A DNA stretch of 7,760 bases, taken from positions 1 through 7,760 of the forward strand of contig CAZLGQ010000026.1 in the NCBI GenBank assembly GCA_964559575.1. Direction: 5' to 3'. Positions 1-5,976 of the stretch are shown here, piece after piece. The stretch comes from SKVL01 sp964559575 (lineage in GTDB: Bacteria; Patescibacteriota; Minisyncoccia; Phycocordibacterales; CSBR16-193). The position numbers and the translations under genes are program-made. How positions within the stretch are numbered: position 1 is the first letter of the stretch; every line of letters starts with the position of its first letter. The notes beneath the pieces are model-generated. The model did not search any database. It saw nothing but the letters and a program-made list of their open reading frames with translations, and was not told the DNA's origin.

Positions 1-96
1 CGAAAAGGTTCTTTAGGTATTTTGAGAACAGAGTGATCAAAATACCAAAAACCTGTACTGATCCTGTAAGGATCGAGTCCCACACCCTCCGCAGTA
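1..96. repeat. 96-bp direct repeat, copy A (left end may be cut by the window)
   Basis: Identical base for base to 158-253; the copies diverge right after GCAGTA (97 versus 254). Copy A may extend left of the window. Each copy holds a 10-bp dyad, GGTATTTTGA (16-25) with TCAAAATACC (37-46), flanked by AGGTT (6-10) and AACCT (50-54). A second hairpin is GATCCT (60-65) with AGGATC (69-74). The end, TCGAGTCCCAC followed by ACCCTCCGCA, looks like the T-loop, T-stem and acceptor 3' side of a tRNA. No complete tRNA cloverleaf can be drawn here. Minus-strand frames through the repeat end at the same residues in both copies and look like chance translations of repeat DNA. Confidence 0.95.
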
Positions 97-157
97 AACG
101 AAGTGAACAAGGAGGGTGTGAGTAGTGTTTTCTTTAAGAAAATACGTTACGTGGACT
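97..157. repeat. 61-bp spacer between the repeat copies, containing an inverted arm and a hairpin
   Basis: GGAGGGTGTG (111-120) is the exact reverse complement of CACACCCTCC at 81-90 and 238-247. It can therefore close a short hairpin to the left or a long arm spanning copy B to the right. GTGTTTTC (125-132) pairs with GAAAATAC (138-145) with one G-U pair. GGACTCGA (153-160) pairs with TCGAGTCC (230-237), nested inside the outer arm. The motif at 95-110, TAAACGAAGTGAACAA, recurs with one change at 888-903. The unit 111-247 can fold as one multi-branched structure, so it could be a structured RNA or a mobile palindromic repeat. Confidence 0.75.
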
Positions 158-253
158 CGAAAAGGTTCTTTAGGTATTTTGAGAACAGAGTGATCAAAAT
201 ACCAAAAACCTGTACTGATCCTGTAAGGATCGAGTCCCACACCCTCCGCAGTA
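158..253. repeat. 96-bp direct repeat, copy B
   Basis: Exact copy of 1-96 at a period of 157 bp. Its dyads are at 173-182/194-203 and 217-222/226-231. It ends 28 bp before the HIT start codon, so the HIT promoter lies just outside the repeat. The arm 238-247 pairs perfectly with 111-120. The lack of any mismatch between copies suggests recent duplication or ongoing homogenisation. Confidence 0.95.
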
Positions 254-267
254 TTTAAAAATTAATT

Positions 268-273
268 TATACT
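268..273 (+). promoter_or_regulatory. Likely -10 box of the HIT gene, leaderless arrangement
   Basis: TATACT ends 8 nt before the ATG at 282, which puts the expected transcription start at or next to the start codon. There is no purine-rich Shine-Dalgarno in 254-281. No convincing -35 was found; the -35 position falls in the end of repeat copy B. The call rests mainly on the same arrangement at recG, smpB and fic. Confidence 0.5.
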
Positions 274-281
274 TAATTAAT

Positions 282-785
282 ATGACGCAATACGAAGCAA
301 AAACAAAGGATAATAAGTGTATATTTTGTGAGATAGCAGCTAACAGATTAGAAACACCGGGAATCTTCTGGGAAGATGAAGAATTCATGGCTTTTCTCTC
401 AACCCATCCAAACACAGAAGGTTTTACTTGCGTAATTCCAAAAACTCACTTCGGTAGTGATGTCTTGAAGATGCCCGATGAAGTCTTACAGCGCTTCATT
501 GTTACCTCTAAACATGTTGCTTCAATTCTTGAAAACGCTTTTGAAGATGTCGGTAGAGTTGGTCTTATTATGGAAGGCACTGGAATCGACCACGCTCACA
601 CAAAACTAATTCCTTTGCATGAGACAGAAAACCTTAAGCAAGGAGAATGGAAGCAGGTTCTTTCTGGTAAAGAATTTTGGTTTGATAAATACGATGGTTG
701 GATATGCTCGGCTGATGGTCCAAAAGCCCCTGCCGAAAAATTAAAAAAACTAGCCGAAAGGATCAAAAAGTCTCAAAAATCATAA
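282..785 (+). CDS. HIT-family protein (histidine triad nucleotide hydrolase/transferase type)
   Basis: Cytosolic protein of 167 aa from the histidine triad superfamily, whose members bind and hydrolyse or transfer nucleoside phosphates (AMP derivatives, dinucleoside polyphosphates). An N-terminal CxxC (C13, C16) opens the fold, as in Hint-type proteins with a zinc site. The stretch 50-56, with P53-K54-T55-H56, matches the conserved core strand. The signature is H104-A-H106-T-K108 followed by LIPLH. The first two histidines, including the middle one that acts as nucleophile in the family, are kept, but the third is lysine. Substrate cannot be told from sequence. The ATG at 282 is chosen because a -10 box precedes it and the frame has no better start. 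It stands alone between the repeat array and a terminator. AUA is used for 3 of 11 isoleucines (hand count), less than in recG, and GC looks somewhat higher; this may reflect transfer or expression level. Confidence 0.9.
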   Translation: MTQYEAKTKDNKCIFCEIAANRLETPGIFWEDEEFMAFLSTHPNTEGFTCVIPKTHFGSDVLKMPDEVLQRFIVTSKHVASILENAFEDVGRVGLIMEGTGIDHAHTKLIPLHETENLKQGEWKQVLSGKEFWFDKYDGWICSADGPKAPAEKLKKLAERIKKSQKS

Positions 786-949
786 AATTAGCTAGTGACC
801 CATACACTCTGTTTCCATCCTTAAAACTCTATCAAACAAACCTTACGACACCTAACTTCTCTAGTACTTAACCCGAATAACCCACAATAAACGAAATGAA
901 CAAAGTTTTTTGAAAACATATTTTTTACGTAATAAAAAATAATAGCTAC

Positions 950-987
950 AGTCTTTTGTTTTTATAAAACAAAAGACTTACTTTTTT
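950..987 (+). terminator. Intrinsic terminator downstream of the HIT gene
   Basis: AGTCTTTTGTTTT (950-962) and AAAACAAAAGACT (966-978) form a perfect 13-bp stem with a 3-nt loop (TAT), followed by a T-tract at 982-987. It lies about 165 nt after the HIT stop codon, so the HIT transcript would have a long 3' tail, or the hairpin mainly insulates recG from upstream transcription. The stem is AT-rich, as expected in this genome. Confidence 0.7.
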
Positions 988-1015
988 ATTTATAAATATT
1001 ATTTATAAATAAAAA
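983..1015. repeat. All-A/T palindrome, 15-bp perfect stem
   Basis: TTTTTATTTATAAAT (983-997) and ATTTATAAATAAAAA (1001-1015) are exact reverse complements separated by ATT. The left arm shares its T-run with the preceding terminator. It lies 30 bp upstream of the recG -10 box. It could be a second, weaker terminator, a cruciform-prone site or a protein-binding site; the sequence does not decide. Confidence 0.8.
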
Positions 1016-1044
1016 TATTTTAAAAATCTATCTTCATAAAGATA

Positions 1045-1053
1045 TGGTATATT
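1045..1053 (+). promoter_or_regulatory. Extended -10 promoter of recG, leaderless
   Basis: TGGTATATT is a TGn-TATATT extended -10 ending 6 nt before the ATG at 1060. Transcription is expected to start at about the A of the ATG. No Shine-Dalgarno exists in the gap (TTAAAA). No good -35 is seen, which extended -10 promoters tolerate. Confidence 0.65.
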
Positions 1054-1059
1054 TTAAAA

Positions 1060-3216
1060 ATGGAACCAAAAACTCCGCTTGATAAAATTTTCCGTTTAAA
1101 CAAAGATCAAAAAAACGGTCTTTCAAAATTAAATATAAAAACAGTAGAAGATATTTTGTATTTCTTCCCCTCTCGTTATGGTGATGTGTACTCCGTAAAA
1201 TACATTAACGATCTAATGGATAAGGAATCTGTTACCATATACGGAAGAGTAAAAAATGTACAGACAGGAAAAACTTTTAAAAATAAAATACCGGAAGCAA
1301 CAGCAACCATTAAAGATGAAACGGGTTCAGCAAAAGCACGTTGGTTTCATCAACCTTATATAGCTAAAAAACTCTCAGAAAATACATTAATAAAATTAGA
1401 TGGACAGGTAAAAAAAGATAAAAAAGGATCGGTTATTTTCATAAATCCAAATATTAAAGAAGTATCTAAAACTCCACGTGGAGTTGGAAACTCTCTTTTT
1501 GAAAATTCTAATGATCAATTCCTTCAACCGATATATTCTGAAAGTAAAGGAGTAACCTCTAGATTTATTAAATACAAAATAGAACAACTAATTAAAAAAG
1601 ATGCTCATGAATTATTAATAGATCCTATACCACCTGAAATATTAAAAAAATACAGTTTACCTTCTTTAAAATCCGCTATTTTTTTTATTCATAAACCCCA
1701 AAAAAAAGAAGATGCTTTAGCGGCAAGAAAAAGATTTGCTTTTCAAGAAGTTTTTTTGATCCAGATCCAAAAACAAAAAGAGAGAAAAAAAAGAGAGAGG
1801 AATCCTTCTTTTTCTATAAGCCCAAAAGAAAAAGAAGTTAATAAATTTATTAAACGTTTTCCTTTCCAATTAACTAATGCACAAGAAAAAGCCATTAAAG
1901 AAATTCTATCTGATATTTCAAAAAAAACACCTATGTCAAGACTACTAGAAGGTGATGTTGGATCCGGAAAAACTGCAGTAGCTTCAGTGGCATCTTTTAC
2001 TACAGTAATGACACGTCCTGAAGATCAAAATTTTGGAAATTTACAAGTTGCTTACATGGCACCCACAGAAATACTGGCTCAACAACAGTTTGAAGGTTTT
2101 ATTAAATACTTTTCTCATTTAAATATTAAAATAGGTCTTATAACATCAAGTGGTTGTAAAAAATTTCCATCAAAAACAAATCCTAAAAATTCAACTAAAA
2201 TATCTCGTAAACAACTACTAAATTGGGTTAAAAACGGAGAAATACCAATATTAGTAGGAACCCACTCTCTTATACAAAACACTGTTGAATTTGAGAATTT
2301 GGCTCTGGTTATAATAGATGAACAACACCGATTTGGAACTATCCAAAGACAAAATCTATTAAGAAAAGATAATATCACACCTCATCTTCTTTCAATGACA
2401 GCAACCCCCATACCAAGAACACTTTCTCTAACTATTTACGGAGATCTTGATATAACACTAATAGATGAAATGCCTGAAGGTAGAAAATCTGTAATAACCG
2501 AAATAGTATCTCCAAATAAAAGAAAAGAAACATTTTTAAAAATAAAAGAAGAACTAAAAAAAGGAAGGCAAGCTTATGTTATTTGCCCTAGAATAAATGC
2601 ACCGGATCCTGACCAAGAAAAAGCTCTAAATGTTATATCAGTTGAAGAAGAGGTTGAATACCTCAAAAAGAAAGCTTTATCTGAATTTTCTATAGAATCC
2701 CTTCATGGAAAAATGACCCCCAAAGAAAAAGAAGAAATTATGAAAAGCTTTCAAGAAGGCGAAACGGATGTTTTAGTCTCAACATCCGTTGTGGAAGTTG
2801 GAGTAAACGTGACAAACGCCACCATCATAGTAATAGAAGGAGCGGAGAGGTTTGGTTTAGCTCAAATGCATCAACTCAGAGGAAGAGTTTTAAGAAGCTC
2901 TCACCAAGCATACTGTTATGTTTTATCCGATACAGAAAGTGAAAAAAGTATTAAAAGATTACAGGCTCTTAAAAAAGCAAAAAACGGTTTTGAACTTGCG
3001 GAATTTGACCTAGCTCAACGAGGAGCCGGAGAACTTTATGGAAAAAGACAGTGGGGAATTTCTGATACAGCTATGGAAGCACTTAAAAACTTAAAAATGG
3101 TTGAAATAGCCCGAAAAGAAGCACAAAAAATTATTGAAAAAGACGAAAGTATTAAAAACTATCCGGGACTAAAAAAACAGATAAAAGAAAAAATTCAAAA
3201 AATCCATTTTGAATAA
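1060..3216 (+). CDS. recG: ATP-dependent DNA helicase RecG
   Basis: Branch-migrating superfamily 2 helicase that remodels stalled replication forks, D-loops and Holliday junctions. At 718 aa it is full length (E. coli RecG is 693). The N-terminal wedge/OB region (about 1-250) includes the typical opening with YFFPSRYGD. Walker A is G298-DVGSG-K304-T305; the Walker B box is D420-E-Q-H423, followed by RFG; motif III is S445-MTATP450. Motif VI is Q602-MHQLRGRV-L611-R612, where the family usually has glycine in place of L611; the arginines are kept. The C-terminal TRG-like region is present (AEFDLAQRGAGELYGKRQWG). Two short insertions, near 320-330 and 365-378, fit a Patescibacteria-type RecG, judged from memory. 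The start is supported by the promoter 6 nt upstream. About half of the isoleucines in the first third use AUA. Its 3' end faces the tRNA gene 12 bp away. Confidence 0.97.
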   Translation: MEPKTPLDKIFRLNKDQKNGLSKLNIKTVEDILYFFPSRYGDVYSVKYINDLMDKESVTIYGRVKNVQTGKTFKNKIPEATATIKDETGSAKARWFHQPYIAKKLSENTLIKLDGQVKKDKKGSVIFINPNIKEVSKTPRGVGNSLFENSNDQFLQPIYSESKGVTSRFIKYKIEQLIKKDAHELLIDPIPPEILKKYSLPSLKSAIFFIHKPQKKEDALAARKRFAFQEVFLIQIQKQKERKKRERNPSFSISPKEKEVNKFIKRFPFQLTNAQEKAIKEILSDISKKTPMSRLLEGDVGSGKTAVASVASFTTVMTRPEDQNFGNLQVAYMAPTEILAQQQFEGFIKYFSHLNIKIGLITSSGCKKFPSKTNPKNSTKISRKQLLNWVKNGEIPILVGTHSLIQNTVEFENLALVIIDEQHRFGTIQRQNLLRKDNITPHLLSMTATPIPRTLSLTIYGDLDITLIDEMPEGRKSVITEIVSPNKRKETFLKIKEELKKGRQAYVICPRINAPDPDQEKALNVISVEEEVEYLKKKALSEFSIESLHGKMTPKEKEEIMKSFQEGETDVLVSTSVVEVGVNVTNATIIVIEGAERFGLAQMHQLRGRVLRSSHQAYCYVLSDTESEKSIKRLQALKKAKNGFELAEFDLAQRGAGELYGKRQWGISDTAMEALKNLKMVEIARKEAQKIIEKDESIKNYPGLKKQIKEKIQKIHFE

Positions 3217-3228
3217 AATAATATTTAG

Positions 3229-3301
3229 TGCGCGTGGCAGGACTCGAACCTACGACCACGGAGGTATAAGCTCCGCGCTCTACCAACTGAGCTACACGCG
3301 C
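3229..3301 (-). tRNA. tRNA-Ile, anticodon UAU (reads AUA)
   Basis: A complete 73-nt cloverleaf can be drawn on the minus strand. The acceptor stem is GCGCGTG with CACGCGC (7 perfect pairs). The D-arm is GCTC/GAGC with loop AGTTGGTA. The anticodon stem is CGGAG/CTCCG with loop CTTATAC, so positions 34-36 are TAT. The variable loop is TGGTC, and the T-arm is GTAGG/CCTGC (one T-G pair) with loop TTCGAGT. The discriminator is A, and CCA is not encoded (CTA follows), so CCA must be added after transcription. Most bacteria read AUA with a lysidine-modified CAU anticodon; a UAU isoacceptor is rare. AUA is a frequent codon in recG, so this tRNA should be heavily used. It lies between the convergent recG and ftsH genes, downstream of the ftsH terminator. 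Confidence 0.95.
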
Positions 3302-3335
3302 AGTTTTTAATATTTATATAAATTTAAAAGAATAT

Positions 3336-3390
3336 ATAAAAAATATACTCTTTTATACTCTTACTGTAAAGGTAAGAGTATAAAAGAGTA
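3336..3390 (-). terminator. Intrinsic terminator of ftsH (19-bp perfect hairpin)
   Basis: Positions 3346-3364 and 3372-3390 are exact reverse complements (19 bp) with a 7-nt loop, TGTAAAG. Read on the minus strand, the hairpin lies 35 nt after the ftsH stop and is followed by ATATTTTTTATA (six Ts at 3343-3338). On the plus strand no T-run follows, so the polarity is minus. It separates ftsH from the tRNA gene, which must then have its own start between about 3302 and 3335. Confidence 0.75.
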
Positions 3391-3425
3391 ATTAGATAAG
3401 ATATTAATTTAAAACTTAAAATATT

Positions 3426-5399
3426 TTATTCTTCTTTTTTATCTTTGTTACCTTTTTCTATATCAATATTATAACGTTGAAGTATCTCTTCATACTCTGC
3501 CCTTTCTAACGTCTCAACTTCTATTAACCTTTCTGCTATTTCATCAAGTAACTCTTCATTTTCAGATATTATTTTTTCAACACGCTCTCTCTGTTCAGTG
3601 ATTATTTTTGATATTTCTTTATCAATTAAATTAAGAGTTTCTTCAGAATGACTGGATCCACCGTAACCCCCTCTTTCCTGTTGAGCTATAACACTATCGG
3701 ATTCCTCCATCGCAATAGGTCCTATCTTTTCAGACATTCCATACTTAGTAACCATACTTCTAGCCAATGATGTTGCTACTTGAAGATCATTAGTTGCTCC
3801 TGTTGTCAGATCATTAAATATCGCAAGTTCGGTAACATAACCCCCAAAAGAAACAGCAATATCATCTAGAAACTCTTTTTTAGAATGAAGTCTTCTATCT
3901 TCAACCGGAAGTTTGAGTGTATACCCTGCAGCTCTTCCTCTGGAAATTATAGATATCTTATGAACAGGATCAGCGTAAGGAAGAATAGAAGCAACTATCG
4001 CGTGACCAGCCTCATGATAAGCAGTTATTCTTTTTTCGTGTTCAGAAAGAACATGACTTCTTCTCTCCGGACCTAACATCACCTTTTCAATAGAACGTGC
4101 CATATCAAATTGGGTTACGGTTTTTCTGTTTTCCCTGGCAGCTAAAATAGCAGATTCATTAACTAAAGAATAAAGGTCTGCCCCTGAAAATCCGGAAGTT
4201 CTTTCTGAAATAACACGAAAATCAACATCTTCAGCTAAAGGAATTTTTCTGGAATGAACCTTTAGTATAGCTTCCCTGTCGCCTCTGTCAGGAAGATCTA
4301 TGGTTACTCTTCTGTCAAACCTTCCCGGACGCAAAAGAGCCGGATCTAAAACATCTGGTCTATTGGTAGCTGCCATAATAATTATCTTTTCACTTGATTC
4401 AAAACCATCCATTTCAACCAATATCTGATTAAGAGTCTGTTCTCTTTCATCATTCCCCCCTCCTACACCGGTACCACGAACTCTTCCAATGGCATCAATT
4501 TCGTCTATAAAAATAATAGCCGGAGCTGACTGTTTAGCCATCTTGAAAAGATCTCTGGTTCTTGAAGCTCCGACTCCAACGAACATTTCAACAAATTCCG
4601 AACCGGAAATAGAAAAGAAAGAAACCCTTGCTTCTCCGGCTACACCTCTGGCTAAAAGAGTTTTTCCGGTTCCCGGAGCACCCATAAGAATTATTCCTTT
4701 TGGAATACGTGCACCGATATTAATGAATTTTTTAGGATTTTTAAGAAAATCAACAATTTCCATCAACTCCTCTTTAGCCTCTTTGGCTCCCGCTATATCT
4801 TCAAAAGTAACTCTTTTTCTTTTGTCATCGGGAGATATCATTCTTGCCTTAGACTGACCAAAAGTAAAGGCTTGCATTCCGGCACCCTTAGCTTGACGTA
4901 AAAGAAACCATAAAATCAAAAGAATCAAAAAAAGAGGAATAATAAAAGGACCTAATATCATTATCCAATAAGAAAAACCTTCCTGTCTTTTAGCCTCTAT
5001 CTCAACAGCCCTCATCTCTTCAGAAGTTAAACCGTAACCAACCAAAGTTTCTATAAGAGAAGTTCTATCTTCTATACGAGTTTCTCTTTCAACATCATCT
5101 TTATAAAATATCTCAACATCCTGACCACGTACTATTACCCTTTCCACTTCCCCTTCACTTATATCACTAGCCAAACGAGAAAGAGATATTTCTTCTATTT
5201 CTTCTCTGTGTTCAAAAACTAAAGAATATATTAAAAGTATACCTAAAAATATTAATAAAACTGTAGCAAGATTATTCCAAAAAGAAGAGCTTTTGGAAGG
5301 AATATTTTTCATAAAAAGAAGATCTTTTTTATTTTTTTCATTACTGTTTTTATTTTGATCTTTTTCTGTTTTGTTATTTTCTGTTTTGTTGTTTTTCAT
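3426..5399 (-). CDS. ftsH: ATP-dependent zinc metalloprotease FtsH
   Basis: Membrane-anchored AAA+ protease that extracts and degrades misfolded membrane proteins and selected cytosolic substrates, including tmRNA-tagged ones in other bacteria. At 657 aa it is within the family range. The order is: a polar Asn/Lys-rich tail (1-30), first membrane segment (about 44-62), external domain (about 63-142), second membrane segment (about 144-167), AAA+ domain and peptidase domain. Walker A is G240-APGTG-K246-T247; Walker B ends D299-E300-I-D302. The second region of homology carries the arginine fingers R357 and R360 in RPGRFDRR. The zinc site is H462-E463-A-G-H466 with the third ligand D538 in TNDLQ. 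All catalytic residues are present. The start at 5399 is supported by a -10 box and a Shine-Dalgarno; M30 (5312) is a weaker alternative without either. It diverges from smpB across 102 bp. The C-terminal tail is acidic and then lysine-rich. Confidence 0.98.
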   Translation of the reverse strand: MKNNKTENNKTEKDQNKNSNEKNKKDLLFMKNIPSKSSSFWNNLATVLLIFLGILLIYSLVFEHREEIEEISLSRLASDISEGEVERVIVRGQDVEIFYKDDVERETRIEDRTSLIETLVGYGLTSEEMRAVEIEAKRQEGFSYWIMILGPFIIPLFLILLILWFLLRQAKGAGMQAFTFGQSKARMISPDDKRKRVTFEDIAGAKEAKEELMEIVDFLKNPKKFINIGARIPKGIILMGAPGTGKTLLARGVAGEARVSFFSISGSEFVEMFVGVGASRTRDLFKMAKQSAPAIIFIDEIDAIGRVRGTGVGGGNDEREQTLNQILVEMDGFESSEKIIIMAATNRPDVLDPALLRPGRFDRRVTIDLPDRGDREAILKVHSRKIPLAEDVDFRVISERTSGFSGADLYSLVNESAILAARENRKTVTQFDMARSIEKVMLGPERRSHVLSEHEKRITAYHEAGHAIVASILPYADPVHKISIISRGRAAGYTLKLPVEDRRLHSKKEFLDDIAVSFGGYVTELAIFNDLTTGATNDLQVATSLARSMVTKYGMSEKIGPIAMEESDSVIAQQERGGYGGSSHSEETLNLIDKEISKIITEQRERVEKIISENEELLDEIAERLIEVETLERAEYEEILQRYNIDIEKGNKDKKEE

Positions 5400-5408
5400 A
5401 ATATAAAA

Positions 5409-5428
5409 TCCCTTTCAATCCAATTATA
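5409..5428 (-). promoter_or_regulatory. ftsH promoter -10 and Shine-Dalgarno
   Basis: On the minus strand TATAAT (5428-5423) is a consensus -10, giving a start near 5416. AAAGGGA (5415-5409) follows as a Shine-Dalgarno-like sequence about 9-10 nt before the ATG. The leader would be about 17 nt. This is the only gene in the window with a visible ribosome binding site; it contrasts with the leaderless pattern of its neighbours and supports the long N-terminal tail. Confidence 0.6.
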
Positions 5429-5485
5429 ATAACCTAAAAATTAAAAAGAATAAAGTTAAAAAATTTAATAAATTACTCCATAATC

Positions 5486-5494
5486 TGTTATTAT
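5486..5494 (+). promoter_or_regulatory. Extended -10 promoter of smpB, leaderless
   Basis: TGTTATTAT is TGn-TATTAT and ends 7 nt before the ATG at 5502. The gap (TATTTAC) has no Shine-Dalgarno. An overlapping TATTAT at 5492-5497 is possible but too close to the ATG. No convincing -35 is seen. Confidence 0.6.
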
Positions 5495-5501
5495 TATTTA
5501 C

Positions 5502-5951
5502 ATGAAGTTATTAAACAATAAAAAAGCACACTTAAATTATGAAATAATAGAAAAACTTGAAGCCGGTATAAAACTTTTTGGTTTTGAAGTTAAATCACTA
5601 AGAAATAAACATGGCTCTTTAAACGGATCATATATAACAACAAAAAAAGGAGAACTTTTTTTAATAAACTCATACATCCCTCCATATCAACCCACTAACA
5701 CACCAACAGAATATGACCCATACAGACCAAGAAAACTATTACTTTCTAAAAAAGAACTCTTATCAATTGCTTCAAAAAAAGAGGAAAAAAGATTGACACT
5801 AATACCTTTATCATTGTATTCTAAAGGAAGGTTCATAAAAACAGAAATAGCTCTAGCCAGAGGAAAAAAGAAGAAAGATAAGCGTGAAGATATAAAAAAG
5901 AAAGATACTGAAAGAGATATAAACAGAGAACTTAAAGCTAAACTTAAGTAA
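5502..5951 (+). CDS. smpB: SsrA-binding protein SmpB
   Basis: Partner protein of tmRNA in trans-translation: it binds the tRNA-like domain, fills the decoding centre of stalled ribosomes in place of an anticodon and lets tagging begin. At 149 aa it is close to the usual 150-160. The N-terminal core NKKAHLNYEIIEKLEAGI followed by FEVKSLR matches the OB-fold signature, where most members have NRKA and G-EVKSLR. RPRKLLLSKKEL (residues 75-86) is the conserved central motif. The segment from LTLIPLSLY to the conserved ALARGKKKKDKRE completes the barrel, and the basic tail (KKKDTERDINRELK) is the helix that enters the mRNA channel. The ATG at 5502 follows an extended -10. The tmRNA gene starts 25 bp downstream on the same strand, so partner protein and partner RNA are adjacent, as in many bacteria. 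Confidence 0.97.
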   Translation: MKLLNNKKAHLNYEIIEKLEAGIKLFGFEVKSLRNKHGSLNGSYITTKKGELFLINSYIPPYQPTNTPTEYDPYRPRKLLLSKKELLSIASKKEEKRLTLIPLSLYSKGRFIKTEIALARGKKKKDKREDIKKKDTERDINRELKAKLK

Positions 5952-5965
5952 AAGAACATTGAAAA

Positions 5966-5971
5966 TATAAA
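5966..5971 (+). promoter_or_regulatory. -10 box of the tmRNA gene
   Basis: TATAAA ends 5 nt before G5977, the first base of the acceptor stem, which is ideal spacing for transcription to start exactly at the mature 5' end. The -35 position would fall in the last codons of smpB, where no good match is seen. Read-through from smpB is an alternative source of the transcript. Confidence 0.5.
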
Positions 5972-5976
5972 AAATT

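Larger units (their letters stand above)
786..1059. other. Gene-free stretch between hit and recG
   Basis: No credible reading frame on either strand. It contains TAAACGAAATGAACAA (888-903), a near copy of the motif at 95-110. An 8-bp A/T hairpin follows, ATTTTTTA (920-927) with TAAAAAAT (933-940). After that come the terminator at 950-987, the all-A/T palindrome at 983-1015 and the recG promoter at 1045-1053. The part 786-887 shows nothing recognisable. Confidence 0.7.

Noticed and set aside
1..253. CRISPR array or tRNA gene
   Set aside because: Only two copies of a 96-bp palindrome-rich unit with no spacer series, and no D-arm or anticodon arm can be drawn despite the tRNA-like 3' end.
37..415. 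Two minus-strand frames of 67 and 73 codons sharing the same C-terminal residues
   Set aside because: The shared end is a translation of the direct repeat, and the second frame overlaps the HIT gene antisense. No start signal; they are repeat shadows.
4489..4857. 122-codon plus-strand frame
   Set aside because: Lies entirely antisense to the AAA+ domain of ftsH, which explains all conserved signal there.
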